Assembly (NCBI RefSeq): GCF_900091465.1
Contig: NZ_FMHV01000002.1
Span: forward strand, 1,612,001 to 1,676,000
Source: Micromonospora rhizosphaerae
Lineage (GTDB): Bacteria; Actinomycetota; Actinomycetes; Mycobacteriales; Micromonosporaceae
Reading direction: 5' to 3'
DNA: 64,000 nucleotides
The translations under genes and the position numbers were made by a program. The notes under the pieces are model-generated. The model saw only the letters and a list, made by a program, of their open reading frames with translations, was not told the origin of the DNA and ran no database searches. Numbering within the stretch: the stretch's first letter is position 1; each line of letters begins with the position of its first letter. Positions 26,361-38,985 of the stretch are shown in pieces.

Positions 26361-27783
26361 TGAGGTACGCCTCCAGCCCGTGCCGGCCGCCCTCGCGACC
26401 GTAGCCCGACTCCTTGTAGCCGCCGAACGGCGAGGTGGGGTCGAACTTGTTGAACGTGTTGGCCCAGACCACCCCGGCGCGGAGCCGGTCGGCCATCCAG
26501 AGGATCCGGGAGCCCTTGTCGGTCCAGATCCCGGCCGACAACCCGTACGGCGTGTTGTTGGCCTTCTCCACGGCCTCGGCCGGGGTGCGGAAGGTGAGCA
26601 CGGAGAGCACCGGGCCGAAGATCTCCTCGCGGGCGATCCGGTGCGCCTGGGTGACCCCGGTGAAGATGGTCGGGGCGAACCAGAAGCCCCGGTCCGGCAG
26701 GTCGCACGGGGGCGACCAGCGCTCGGCGCCCTCGGCGGCACCGGCCTCGGAGAGCTCCCGGATCCGCTCCAGCTGGGCGGCCGAGTTGATCGCGCCGATG
26801 TCGGTGTTCTTGTCCAGCGGGTCGCCCACCCGGAGCTGGGCCATCCGCCGCTTGAGCGACTCCAGTACGCGGTCGGCGACCGACTCCTGAACCAGCAGGC
26901 GGGAGCCGGCGCAGCAGACGTGCCCCTGGTTGAAGAAGATGCCGTTGACGATCCCCTCGACCGCCTGGTCGACCGGGGCATCGTCGAAGACGATGTTGGC
27001 GGCCTTGCCGCCCAGCTCCAGGGTGAGCTTCTTGCGGCTGCCGGCGACCGCGCGGGCGATGGCCCGGCCGACCTCGGTCGAGCCGGTGAAGGCGACCTTG
27101 TCCACGCCCGGGTGCTCGACCAGCGCCCGGCCCGTGTCGCCGGCGCCGGTGACGATGTTGACCACGCCGGCCGGGAGGTCGGCCTGCTGGCAGATCTCGG
27201 CGAAGAGCAGCGCGGTGAGCGGGGTGGTCTCGGCCGGCTTCAGCACCACCGTGTTGCCGGCGGCCAGCGCCGGGGCGATCTTCCAGGCCAGCATCAGCAG
27301 CGGGAAGTTCCACGGGATGACCTGGGCGGCCACGCCGAGCGGCCGCGGGTTCGGGCCGAAGCCCGCGTGGGGCAGCTTGTCGGCCCAGCCCGCGTAGTAG
27401 AAGAAGTGCGCGGCGACCAGCGGCAGGTCGACGTCCCGGGACTCCTTGATCGGCTTGCCGTTGTCCAGCGACTCCAGCACGGCCAGCTCGCGGGAGCGCT
27501 CCTGGATGATCCGGGCGATCCGGAACAGGTACTTGGCCCGGTCGCGGCCCGGCATCGGACCCCAGACCTTCTGGTACGCCTCGCGGGCGGCGCGGACCGC
27601 CCGATCCACGTCCTGCGGGCCGGCCTCGGCGACCTCCGCCAGGACCTCCTCGGAGGCCGGGTTGATCGACTTGAAGCTGCCGCCGTCGGTCGGGTCCACG
27701 AACTCCCCGTTGACGAAGAGCCCGTACGAGGGCTTGATGTCCACCACCGAGCGGGACTCAGGGGCGGGTGCGTATTCGAACAT
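26353..27783 (-). CDS. Aldehyde dehydrogenase
   Basis: A 476-residue NAD(P)-dependent aldehyde dehydrogenase. The general-base Glu is in LELGGKAANIVF, the catalytic Cys in NQGHVCCAGSR, and late motifs EEIFGPVLSVLTF and SPFGGYKESGYGREGG are intact. ATG 27783 lies 5 bp after deoC, with the truncated homologue immediately downstream. DeoC releases acetaldehyde, so oxidation of acetaldehyde to acetate is the likely role. Longer upstream frames run across deoC and are not real. Confidence 0.92.
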   Translation of the reverse strand: MFEYAPAPESRSVVDIKPSYGLFVNGEFVDPTDGGSFKSINPASEEVLAEVAEAGPQDVDRAVRAAREAYQKVWGPMPGRDRAKYLFRIARIIQERSRELAVLESLDNGKPIKESRDVDLPLVAAHFFYYAGWADKLPHAGFGPNPRPLGVAAQVIPWNFPLLMLAWKIAPALAAGNTVVLKPAETTPLTALLFAEICQQADLPAGVVNIVTGAGDTGRALVEHPGVDKVAFTGSTEVGRAIARAVAGSRKKLTLELGGKAANIVFDDAPVDQAVEGIVNGIFFNQGHVCCAGSRLLVQESVADRVLESLKRRMAQLRVGDPLDKNTDIGAINSAAQLERIRELSEAGAAEGAERWSPPCDLPDRGFWFAPTIFTGVTQAHRIAREEIFGPVLSVLTFRTPAEAVEKANNTPYGLSAGIWTDKGSRILWMADRLRAGVVWANTFNKFDPTSPFGGYKESGYGREGGRHGLEAYLNV

Positions 27784-27788
27784 CGCTG

Positions 27789-28748
27789 TCAGTCCAGGGT
27801 GAAGTAGTCGGGACCGGAGTAGACGCCGGTCTTCAGCTTGGTGCGCTGCATCAGCAGGTCGTTGAGCAGGCTGGAGGCGCCGAACCGGAACCAGTCCGGG
27901 TCCAGCCAGTCCGGGCCGACCGTCTCGTTGACCATGACCAGGTACTTGATGGCGTCCTTGGTGGTCCGGATGCCGCCGGCCGGCTTCACGCCGACCTGCC
28001 GCCCGGTGGCGGCGCGGAAGTCGCGGACCGCCTCCAGCATCACCAGGGTCACCGGCGGGGTGGCCGCGATCGGGACCTTGCCGGTGGAGGTCTTGATGAA
28101 GTCGCCGCCGGCCAGCATGGCCAGCCACGAGATCCGGCGCACGTTGTCGTACGTGGCGAGCTCGCCGGTCTCCAGGATCACCTTGAGATGGGCGTCTCCG
28201 CACGCCTCCTTGGTGGCCACGATCTCGTCGTAGACCTCCTTGTAGCGGCCGGCCAGGAACGCGCTCCGGTTGATGACCATGTCGATCTCGTCGGCACCGG
28301 CCTCGACGGCCGCCCGGGTGTCGGCGAGCTTGACCTCCAGCGGCGCCTGACCGGACGGGAACGCGGTCGCCACGCTGGCCAGGTGCACGCTGGATCCGCG
28401 CAGCACCTCGGCGACGTACGGGACCATCGTCGGGTAGACGCAGACCGCGCCGACGTGCGGGCAGCTCAGGTCGGCCGGGTCGGGGCGCAGCGCCTTGGCA
28501 GCGAGCGCGCGCACCCTGCCGGGCGTGTCCGCGCCCTCGAGGGTGGTCAGGTCGACCATCCGGATGGCCAGGTCGATGGCCTGGGCCTTGGCGGTGGTCT
28601 TGATGGAGCGGGTGCCGAGCTGTGCCGCCCGCTGCTCCGCGCCGACCTGGTCCACGCCGGGCAGGCCGTGCAGGAAGGTCCGCAGAGCGGTCTCGGATCG
28701 TCCCAGCTCGGAGAGTTCCGACCGGGCCGACGTCGCTGTCGCCGTCAT
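27789..28748 (-). CDS. deoC: Deoxyribose-phosphate aldolase
   Basis: Cleaves 2-deoxyribose-5-phosphate to glyceraldehyde-3-phosphate and acetaldehyde, a class I (Schiff-base) aldolase. The catalytic Lys is in DFIKTSTGK and the second active-site Lys in VGVKPAGGIRT; EIDMVINRSAFLAG is also conserved. It has 319 residues, longer than E. coli DeoC (259) but usual for actinobacteria. I place the start at ATG 28748: a TAGTAT box ends 7 nt upstream, giving a leaderless transcript, and a CRP-like palindrome sits just beyond it. It heads the deoC-ALDH-ALDH-like operon. Confidence 0.95.
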   Translation of the reverse strand: MTATATSARSELSELGRSETALRTFLHGLPGVDQVGAEQRAAQLGTRSIKTTAKAQAIDLAIRMVDLTTLEGADTPGRVRALAAKALRPDPADLSCPHVGAVCVYPTMVPYVAEVLRGSSVHLASVATAFPSGQAPLEVKLADTRAAVEAGADEIDMVINRSAFLAGRYKEVYDEIVATKEACGDAHLKVILETGELATYDNVRRISWLAMLAGGDFIKTSTGKVPIAATPPVTLVMLEAVRDFRAATGRQVGVKPAGGIRTTKDAIKYLVMVNETVGPDWLDPDWFRFGASSLLNDLLMQRTKLKTGVYSGPDYFTLD

Positions 28749-28755
28749 GCTCCGA

Positions 28756-28791
28756 ATACTACGCATCCTCCGGACGAGTGATCTTGATCAC
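28756..28791 (-). promoter_or_regulatory. deoC promoter with CRP-like site
   Basis: In the deoC direction TAGTAT (28756-28761) is a good -10 box, 7 nt from the ATG. GTGA-N6-TCAC (GTGATCTTGATCAC, 28778-28791) is an exact match to the core of CRP-family sites. It is centred about 36 bp before the start codon, overlapping the -35 region. E. coli deo genes are also cAMP-CRP controlled, so a catabolite-type regulator is plausible, though none is encoded in the window. Confidence 0.5.
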
Positions 28792-28883
28792 GGTCACCTC
28801 CGTGAAGCGCCACACGTGAGCGGCATCGCTGGTGACCCCGCAGTGGCGGTGCCGACGGGTGCGGACCGGTAGGTTGAGCGATC

Positions 28884-29516
28884 GTGGACGTACACGTCAT
28901 TGACCACCCGCTCGCCCAGTCGCGGCTGACCGCCATGCGGGACGCCCGGACCGACTCCGCGTCGTTCCGGTTCGCGCTGCACGAACTCACCACCATGCTG
29001 GTGTACGAGGCGGCGCGCTCCTTCCCGGTCGAGAAGTACTCGATCCAGACCCCGGTCACCGCCGCCGAGGGCACCCGGCTGGCCAGCCCGCCGCTGCTGG
29101 TGCCGGTGCTGCGGGCCGGTCTCGGCATGGCCGACGCCGCCCTCGCGCTGCTGCCCGAGTCGTCGATGGGCTTCGTCGGCCTGGCCCGCGACGAGCGGAC
29201 GTTCGAGCCGCGCGCGTACATGGAGTCGCTGCCGCGCGACCTGACCGGCCTGCCGGTGCTGGTGCTCGACCCGATGCTGGCCACCGGCGGCTCGCTGGAG
29301 CACAGCTGCCGGCTGCTCGCCGACCGTGGCTGCACCGACATCACCGTGCTCTGCGTGCTCGCCGCGCCGGTCGGCATCGAGCGGCTGGCGAAGTCCGGCC
29401 TGCCGCTGCGGCTGGTCACCGCCTCGATCGACGAGGGCCTCAACGACCGGATGTTCATCGTCCCGGGCCTCGGCGACGCGGGTGACCGTCAGTTCGGCGG
29501 CATGCCCCGCTTCTGA
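28884..29516 (+). CDS. upp: Uracil phosphoribosyltransferase
   Basis: Uracil + PRPP to UMP, the pyrimidine-base salvage enzyme. It has 210 residues. The PRPP loop [13 protein letters not shown] and the C-terminal uracil-binding end ([14 protein letters not shown]) are intact, and the N-terminal [22 protein letters not shown] is typical. It starts at GTG 28884, 8 nt after a TAGGTT box (28870-28875), so it is probably leaderless. Divergent from deoC across 135 bp. It recycles uracil released by DeoA. Confidence 0.95.
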   Translation: MDVHVIDHPLAQSRLTAMRDARTDSASFRFALHELTTMLVYEAARSFPVEKYSIQTPVTAAEGTRLASPPLLVPVLRAGLGMADAALALLPESSMGFVGLARDERTFEPRAYMESLPRDLTGLPVLVLDPMLATGGSLEHSCRLLADRGCTDITVLCVLAAPVGIERLAKSGLPLRLVTASIDEGLNDRMFIVPGLGDAGDRQFGGMPRF

Positions 29517-29565
29517 CCCGCCGCGGCCCCTCGGGGCGCCTGCCGCGCCGCCTCTCGGCGGGGCA

Positions 29566-29619
29566 GATTCACGGAATGAGGGCCCATTCCGCGGGGGATG
29601 CGCCCTCATTCCGTGAATC
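29566..29619. repeat. Perfect 18-bp inverted repeat after upp
   Basis: GATTCACGGAATGAGGGC (29566-29583) and its exact reverse complement (29602-29619) surround an 18-nt centre that itself contains CATTCC/GGATG pairings, so more than one fold is possible. It lies 50 bp after the upp stop and about 70 bp before the next gene. It may terminate upp transcription, but its length and AT-rich arms suggest a dispersed palindromic element. Confidence 0.65.
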
Positions 29620-29689
29620 AGTCGAGCCCGGGCCGGCTCGTGGGCGAGTCGGTGCGAGGGGGCGCGGGCAGGCGCTACCGTCTCGGGCC

Positions 29690-30367
29690 ATGACTGGTGT
29701 TGCGCTCGCCGAAGAGCTGCTGCTCCTCGCCTATGACGACGAAACCGGCAAGGCGACCATGCCGCGGATCAGCCTGGACCTGGGGATGGCCGCCGCGGTG
29801 CTGATCGAGCTGGCCCTGGCCGGCCGGATCGCGTACGCCGAGGGATCCCTGGCGGTGACCGACCCCACGCCCATCGGCGAGCCGGTCGCCGACGAGGTGC
29901 TCGCCCGGATCGCCGCCGACACCCCGCACACCCCGTCGTCCTGGGTACAGCGACTGCGGCACGGCCTGCGCGACCGGATCCTCGGCGACCTGTGCCGGCA
30001 GGGCGTGGTTCGGGACGTCGACGAGACCGAGCTGGGCTTCATCCACGTCCACCGCTACCCGGTCGCCGACGCCTCAGTCGAGGCGGACATCCGCCGCCGG
30101 CTGGCCGAGGCGCTCACCAGCGGCCAGCTGCCGGACGAGCGGACGGCCGCGCTGGCCACCCTGGTCGCGGTGCTGCGGATGGAGCCGGCGCTCGGGCTGA
30201 CCGGCGACGACGCCCGGGACGCCCGCCGCCGGCTGGAGGAGATCGCCGGCGGCGCCGGCTTCGCCGGCAACATCAGCCTCGACGACTCGGTGGTCCGCCC
30301 GTCCGTCGGCCTGGTCGTCGCGGCCCTCGGTCAGGCGGTGGACGCCGCGCTCGGCAGACGGGACTGA
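29690..30367 (+). CDS. GPP34-family phosphoprotein
   Basis: A 225-residue helical protein of the Golgi phosphoprotein 3 (GPP34) family, common in actinomycetes, where no role is established; the eukaryotic protein binds phosphatidylinositol-4-phosphate. Conserved features are LAEELLLLAYDDETGK at the start, LGMAAAVLIELALAGRI, and RILGDLCRQGVVRD. ATG 29690 follows a TACCGT box (29676-29681) by 8 nt, suggesting a leaderless mRNA. It stands alone between the palindrome and the convergent mutase gene. Confidence 0.88.
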   Translation: MTGVALAEELLLLAYDDETGKATMPRISLDLGMAAAVLIELALAGRIAYAEGSLAVTDPTPIGEPVADEVLARIAADTPHTPSSWVQRLRHGLRDRILGDLCRQGVVRDVDETELGFIHVHRYPVADASVEADIRRRLAEALTSGQLPDERTAALATLVAVLRMEPALGLTGDDARDARRRLEEIAGGAGFAGNISLDDSVVRPSVGLVVAALGQAVDAALGRRD

Positions 30368-30498
30368 TCCCGCGGAACCGTGCCGCGTCTCGGACGTGCG
30401 CGGGGTCAGCGTCTCGGACGCGGGCGGGGACGGCGTCCCGGGGCGTGTGCGGGGACGCGGCCCGGACGCGCGCGCCGAGACACGCCCCGGACCGTACG

Positions 30499-32166
30499 TC
30501 AGAGGCCGAGGGCGGTGGCGGTCTCCGCGCGGAGGGCGGCGACCGCGGCGGTCGCCCGCTGCCGGGCCGCGGCCACGTCGCCGTCCGCGACCGGCTCCAC
30601 CACCTCGAGGTACGCCTTGAGCTTGGGCTCCGTGCCGGAGGGTCGGATCACCGCCCGGGCCGCCTCGGTCCGCAGGATCACCACGTCGGCCTCAGGGAGC
30701 AGGTCCGTCGACTCGGTCACCGGTTGCCCGAGCAGCGTCCGCGGGGTGGCCGCCCGGATTCGGGTCATCATCCCGGCGATCATCCGCAGGTCCTCGACCC
30801 GGACCGAGAGCTGGTCGGTGTGGTGCACGCCGAACTCGGCGGCCAGTTCGTCGAGCCGGTCGGTGAGGGTGCGCCCCTGCGCCTTCAGGCCCGCCGCCAG
30901 CTCGGCGACCATGAGGGCGGCGGTGATGCCGTCCTTGTCCCGGACGTGGTCCGGCGCGACGCAGTAGCCGAGCGCCTCCTCGTAGCCGAAGACCAGCGGC
31001 TCGGCGCCGCCACCGGCCCGGACGATCCACTTGAACCCGGTCAGCGTCTCGTCGTACGGCAGGCCCCGCGCGGCGCACATCGCCCGGAGCAGGGACGACG
31101 ACACGATGGTGGTGGCGTAGAGGCCACGGACGCCCCGGCGCATCAGGTGGTCGGCGAGCAGGGCGCCGACCTCGTCCCCGCGGAGCATCCGCCAGCCCCC
31201 GCCGGCGTCCCGCACGGCGACGGCGCAGCGGTCCGCGTCCGGGTCGTTGGCGATGGCGACGTCCGCCCCGGTCGAGTCCGCCAGCGCCACCAGCTTGTCC
31301 ACCGCGCCCGGCTCCTCCGGGTTGGGGAAGTTGACCGTGGGGAAGGCGGGGTCCGGCTCGGCCTGCTCGGGCACCATGCCCGGGATCGCGAGACCGGCCC
31401 GGGCGAAGGCGGCGGTCAGCACCGAGGCGCCCACCCCGTGCAGCGGCGTGTACGCCACCTTCAGGTCCCGCGGCCCGTCCGGGGCGATCACCGCGGCGGC
31501 CCGCTCCACGTAGGACGCGACCAGGTCGTCGCCGAGCACCTCGCCGGCCGGGCCGAGCGGCACCTGGGTCAGCGGACCGACGGACCGGATCGCGGCCTCG
31601 ATGCCGGCGTCGGCCGGCGGCACGATCTGCGCGCCCGCGCCGAGTTCCCCGCCGAGCTGTGCGCCCAGATAGACCTTGTAGCCGTTGTCCTGGGGCGGGT
31701 TGTGACTGGCCGTGACCATGACGCCGGCCACCGCCCCGAGGTGCCGGACCGCGTACGCCAGCACCGGGGTGGGCAGCGGCCGGGGCAGCAGCAGCGCGGG
31801 TCGGCCCGCGCCGGTGGCCACCTGGGCGGTGCGCTCGGCGAACGCCCGGGAACCGTACCGGGCGTCGTACCCGATCACCAGCGGGCCGGTGGCGCCCTGG
31901 TCGGCGAGCCAGTTGACCAGCCCGGCGGCGGCCTGGGTGACCACCGCGAGGTTCATCCCGTTCGGCCCGGCGCGCAGCGGGCCGCGCAGCCCGGCGGTGC
32001 CGAAGCTCAGCGGCCCGGCGAACCGGTCGGCGAGCTCCCGCGCGCTGGCCGGCAGCTCGTCGAGTACCGCCCGCAGCTCGTCCCGGCTGGCCGGGTCCGG
32101 GTCGTCGTCGAGCCAACGCCGGGCCTGCTCGCGAAGTTCGTCAAGGTCAGTGGTTTCCGCCGCCAT
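30499..32166 (-). CDS. Phosphohexomutase/phosphopentomutase (PGM2-like)
   Basis: A 555-residue alpha-D-phosphohexomutase superfamily enzyme. The phosphoserine loop is GVMVTASHNPPQDNGYK, the metal loop DPDADR, the sugar loop GDEVGALL...GFKWI and the phosphate loop IRPSGTEPKLKAY. The length and N-terminal LSFGTAGLRGPL match the PGM2/PGM-like subgroup, which in animals acts as phosphopentomutase. With deoA, deoC, add and upp nearby, interconversion of (deoxy)ribose-1- and -5-phosphate is a reasonable inference, though phosphoglucomutase or phosphomannomutase activity cannot be excluded. Nothing is evident in the 131-bp gap to the GPP34 gene. Confidence 0.88.
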   Translation of the reverse strand: MAAETTDLDELREQARRWLDDDPDPASRDELRAVLDELPASARELADRFAGPLSFGTAGLRGPLRAGPNGMNLAVVTQAAAGLVNWLADQGATGPLVIGYDARYGSRAFAERTAQVATGAGRPALLLPRPLPTPVLAYAVRHLGAVAGVMVTASHNPPQDNGYKVYLGAQLGGELGAGAQIVPPADAGIEAAIRSVGPLTQVPLGPAGEVLGDDLVASYVERAAAVIAPDGPRDLKVAYTPLHGVGASVLTAAFARAGLAIPGMVPEQAEPDPAFPTVNFPNPEEPGAVDKLVALADSTGADVAIANDPDADRCAVAVRDAGGGWRMLRGDEVGALLADHLMRRGVRGLYATTIVSSSLLRAMCAARGLPYDETLTGFKWIVRAGGGAEPLVFGYEEALGYCVAPDHVRDKDGITAALMVAELAAGLKAQGRTLTDRLDELAAEFGVHHTDQLSVRVEDLRMIAGMMTRIRAATPRTLLGQPVTESTDLLPEADVVILRTEAARAVIRPSGTEPKLKAYLEVVEPVADGDVAAARQRATAAVAALRAETATALGL

Positions 32167-32215
32167 GGCCTCTTGATAGCACGGCGGCGGATCACCACGG
32201 TCCGTTGCCCTCGGC

Positions 32216-34258
<2,043 letters not shown>

Positions 34259-34427
34259 ACAACCCCCCTATCTTGCTGGTTCCAACGGCCGAAGCGAAAC
34301 CCGACGCGGCCGACGTTCACCTACTGGACGGTACGTCGTCAGGTGTTGACCGCTCGTCGATCTCTGTCGACGTGGGTGTGCGGTATCCCTCACCCATCGA
34401 CGCCTCGCCGCGTCCTACCATCCGGTA

Positions 34428-36011
<1,584 letters not shown>

Positions 36012-36665
36012 CGTCCCGCCGACGGCGGCCGGACGCCGGTGCCCGCGACGGCGCCGGCGCGAGGCCGCCGTCCGCTTGCTGAGCTGCGGGAACGGCCTCG
36101 CCGGACGTCGCTCGGGAGCGCTACAGTCGATGGTCTCCCCGCACGTTCAGCGGAGCGGTGGTTACCGGCCGGACCTCCCGGGCGACGTCGCCCGGCCGAG
36201 TCCGCCGGGTCCGGGGCAGCGCGGCCCGCCGCACGTTGCGTGTGCCCCTCGGGTTTACGGGTAACCCGTCCGGGTGAACGGGACGGACAGCGTGTGCGAT
36301 CGCGCGCGAGGCTGCCATGTCACCTTCGGGAGTCGCCCGGCCGCCGAGCGTCGTCGGTTAATTGCCCGACTGGCAGTTAATCGAAGCGACTAATGCGACA
36401 ATTCGGAACGACGGCTCCGGTGCCGACGCTGATTTCGTGACCGCCGAATCGGTTACGCGTTGTAGGAGGTGTGGGGCAGATGACGGCGTTCGACCGCGAT
36501 CTACCTGCTGTCCCGCAGATATTGCAGCCCCCTTACCTGGGCATTCGTGACGCTGTGCGGTCCGACCGCTACAGGAAAGATGTTGCGCAGCGTCACCGCC
36601 GGAGGTCTAGGCTGTCTGCTGTTCTTCCCGAAGATCCATCCATCACTAGTGATCGAGAATTCGAC
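36012..36665. other. Long non-coding gap with lower GC
   Basis: About 650 bp with no convincing gene. From about 36350 to 36665 GC drops noticeably and AT-rich words appear. An inverted repeat TTAATTGCC-N5-GGCAGTTAA (36358-36380, one mismatch) may be an operator. AGGAGG at 36464-36469 precedes ATG 36480, which opens an in-frame extension of the amidohydrolase. Only about 58% of that extension's third codon positions are G/C, unlike neighbouring genes, so I treat it as leader or regulatory DNA. A second small inverted repeat, CGGGTT...AACCCG, lies near 36248-36270. Confidence 0.55.
36358..36380. promoter_or_regulatory. Inverted repeat, possible operator
   Basis: TTAATTGCC and GGCAGTTAA flank a 5-bp centre with one mismatch in nine. 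It is the most AT-rich spot in the gap and lies about 300 bp upstream of the amidohydrolase start. No regulator gene is adjacent. Confidence 0.35.
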
Positions 36666-37925
36666 GTGACGAGTGCGTTGACGCTGCCCGCGGGCAGCCA
36701 GCTGGCGTCGTCCTGGCCGGAGGCGCCATCCGGGTCCCAGCCCCTGCCCTTCGAGCTCGACCATCTGCTCGCCCTCCGGGTACCCGGCCTCATCGCCACC
36801 CGCCGTCACATCCACTCCCACCCGGAACTCTCCGGTGAGGAGTTCGAGACGGCGGCCCTGATCGCCCGGGAACTCTCCCTGGCCGGGCTGAACCCGCGCC
36901 TGCTGCCCAAGGGCAACGGCGTCATCTGCGACATCGACGGGCGCCCGGACGGCCCCGTGATCGCGCTCCGCGCCGACATCGACGCGCTGCCGCTGACCGA
37001 CCCGAAGGACGTCCCGTACCGATCCACGGTGGACGGCGTCTGCCACGCCTGCGGGCACGACGTGCACACCGCGGTGATGCTCGGCGTCGGCATGCTGCTG
37101 GCCCAGCTCGCCGACCTCGGCCAGCTCGACGGCCGGGTCCGGCTCATCTTCCAGCCGGCCGAGGAGATCCTGCCCTGCGGCTCGCTGGAGGTCATCGAGG
37201 CCGGTGGCCTCGACGACGTGGTGCAGATCTTCGCCCTGCACTGCGACCCGAACCTTCCGGTCGGCAAGATCGGCCTGCGGGTCGGCCCGATCACCGCGGC
37301 CGCCGACAACGTCACCGTCCGGCTCACCGGCCCGGGCGGACACACCGCCCGCCCGCACCTGACCGTGGACCTGGTCGACGCGCTCGGCCGGCTGGTCACC
37401 GAGGTGCCGACCCTGGTCAGTCGCCGGGTGCCGGCCAACAGCGGGCTGCTGCTGGTCTTCGGCCACGCCTCGGCCGGCACCCGCTACAACGTCATCCCGT
37501 CCGAGGCCTGCGCCGCCGGCACCCTGCGGGTGATGGACCGCGACACCTGGGAGCAGGCCCCCAAGATCGTCGCTCAGGTGGTCCAGGACGTCATGGCGCC
37601 CACCGGCGCGACCGTCGACCTGGAATACCTCCGTGGCCGCCCGCCGGTCAGCAACGACGCCCGCGCCATCGGCGTGCTGACCGCCGCGACCGCGGCCGCG
37701 CTCGGCCCCGAGGGGATCGCGGAGACCCCGCAGAGCATGGGCGGTGAGGACTTCTCCTGGTACCTCGAGCACGTGCCCGGCGCGCTCGCCCGCCTCGGCG
37801 TCGGACGGGCCGGTCCCAACGTGGACCTGCACCGGGCCTCGTTCGACGTGGACGAGCGCGCCATCCCGGTCGGCGTACGCCTCATGGTGCAGACCGCGTT
37901 GCGGGCACTGGCGGCGGCGCGGTAG
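36666..37925 (+). CDS. M20-family amidohydrolase
   Basis: A 419-residue zinc amidohydrolase of the N-acyl-amino acid/hippurate hydrolase group (M20D). Visible are RRHIHSHPELSGEEFET, LRADIDALPLTDP, the metal motif HACGHDVHTAVMLG, FQPAEEILPCGS, the dimerisation-domain GPGGHTARPH, and the late metal His region MGGEDFSWYL. Members deacylate N-acyl amino acids or related conjugates; the substrate is unknown. I prefer GTG 36666 (VTSALTLPAGS), where GC-rich codon use begins; ATG 36480 with its strong AGGAGG is the alternative. Its 3' end overlaps the convergent DUF4349 gene by 44 bp. Confidence 0.87.
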   Translation: MTSALTLPAGSQLASSWPEAPSGSQPLPFELDHLLALRVPGLIATRRHIHSHPELSGEEFETAALIARELSLAGLNPRLLPKGNGVICDIDGRPDGPVIALRADIDALPLTDPKDVPYRSTVDGVCHACGHDVHTAVMLGVGMLLAQLADLGQLDGRVRLIFQPAEEILPCGSLEVIEAGGLDDVVQIFALHCDPNLPVGKIGLRVGPITAAADNVTVRLTGPGGHTARPHLTVDLVDALGRLVTEVPTLVSRRVPANSGLLLVFGHASAGTRYNVIPSEACAAGTLRVMDRDTWEQAPKIVAQVVQDVMAPTGATVDLEYLRGRPPVSNDARAIGVLTAATAAALGPEGIAETPQSMGGEDFSWYLEHVPGALARLGVGRAGPNVDLHRASFDVDERAIPVGVRLMVQTALRALAAAR

Positions 37926-38868
37926 GCGACGGGCCACCCAGCGGGCCGGTCGGCAGCGGACCGACCGGCGGCGCGCCGACCGGCGCCGGACCGGCCGGCG
38001 GCGTCCGCCGCCGGCGGTGCCGGCGCCACACCCGGACCAGGAGCACCAGCGGTACGCCGAGCGCCACCAGCCACGGCAGCAGCGCGCCGAGCACGGTGAG
38101 CAGCACGGTCATCGAGGCGAGGAAGACCTCCCAGCCACCCCGCAGCCCGACCAGGAAGCCGATCTCCGTCTTCTCCTCGGCGGTCGAGGCGTCCGGCCCG
38201 ACGAAGGTCACCGTGATGGTGGAGAGCGTGGTCAGGTCGCCCAGCCGGCGCTTCTTCGCCTCCAGCGAGGCGAGGTCGGCCTCCCGCTTGGCCAGCTCAC
38301 CCTCCAGCGACACCAGTTCGCTGATCGAGCCGGCCCGGTCGAGCAGCTTGCGCGCGTTCTCCACCCGGGCGCGCTGGCTGGTGATCCGCGCGTCCAGGTC
38401 GATCGTCTCCTCGGTGACGTCCTGGGTGTGCACCTCGCGCCGCTGCTGCCGACCGAGCTTGGCCAGCTCGTCGATCACCGCCGTGAACTTCGCCGCCGGC
38501 ACCCGCAGCTCCAGCTCGGCCCGGGCGTCCGCCGCCTCGCTGCGCCGCTGGTCGCCGCCGACGAACCCGCCGGCTGCGGTGACCGTGGCGATCGCGTCCC
38601 GGGCCGCCCGCTCCACGTCGTCCACCTGGACCTGCATCGTTCCGGTGTAGATGATCGACCGCTGATCCACCCGAAGGTCCGGCGCGCCCGCGCCGGCCTG
38701 GCCCGGCGCCGCCTGGTCCCGTTCCGCCGCCCCGCCGGCCGGCGCCTCGGCGGCCGTACCGCGGCCGCCGTTGGAACCTCCCGCGCCGCAACCCCCTGCG
38801 AGCAGCACCGCGACCAACCCCACCGCCATCAGGGGTACGCCCCGACGACGTCCTTCTCGTACGCTCAT
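37882..38868 (-). CDS. DUF4349 lipoprotein
   Basis: A 328-residue secreted lipoprotein: signal VPLMAVGLVAVLLAGGCG with lipobox LAGGC, then a low-complexity linker. The DUF4349 domain (about residues 65-290) includes a long coiled coil (about 150-215, RITSQRARVENARKLLDRAGSISELVSLEGELAKREADLASLEAKKR) and a transmembrane helix with the basic stop RVWRRHRRRR near 270-298. The last 30 residues are Pro-rich. Function unknown. It is attached to the membrane at both ends, with the coiled coil outside. It converges on and overlaps the amidohydrolase gene. Confidence 0.88.
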   Translation of the reverse strand: MSVREGRRRGVPLMAVGLVAVLLAGGCGAGGSNGGRGTAAEAPAGGAAERDQAAPGQAGAGAPDLRVDQRSIIYTGTMQVQVDDVERAARDAIATVTAAGGFVGGDQRRSEAADARAELELRVPAAKFTAVIDELAKLGRQQRREVHTQDVTEETIDLDARITSQRARVENARKLLDRAGSISELVSLEGELAKREADLASLEAKKRRLGDLTTLSTITVTFVGPDASTAEEKTEIGFLVGLRGGWEVFLASMTVLLTVLGALLPWLVALGVPLVLLVRVWRRHRRRRTPPAGPAPVGAPPVGPLPTGPLGGPSPTAPPPVPATRSAP

Positions 38869-38965
38869 CCCCGCTCCGATCCTCGTGGCCCGCTCCGGGG
38901 CCGATACGTCGGACGCGACGCGGCACCGCGTCGGTTCCGGCAGACTGCGCTCAGGACGTCACGAT

Positions 38966-38976
38966 TCGATAATCGA
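38966..38976 (+). promoter_or_regulatory. Palindromic -10 region of the MBL-fold gene
   Basis: TCGATAATCGA is a perfect 11-bp palindrome that contains GATAAT, a good -10 box. It is followed directly by the GAGGAG ribosome site (38975-38980), overlapping the palindrome end, and ATG 38986. If transcription starts just downstream, the leader is only a few bases long. Confidence 0.45.
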
Positions 38977-38985
38977 GGAGTCACG

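Noticed and set aside
37744..38985. N-terminal extension of the MBL-fold protein by about 400 residues
   Set aside because: That stretch is antisense to the DUF4349 lipoprotein gene, and a clear GAGGAG-ATG start exists at 38986.
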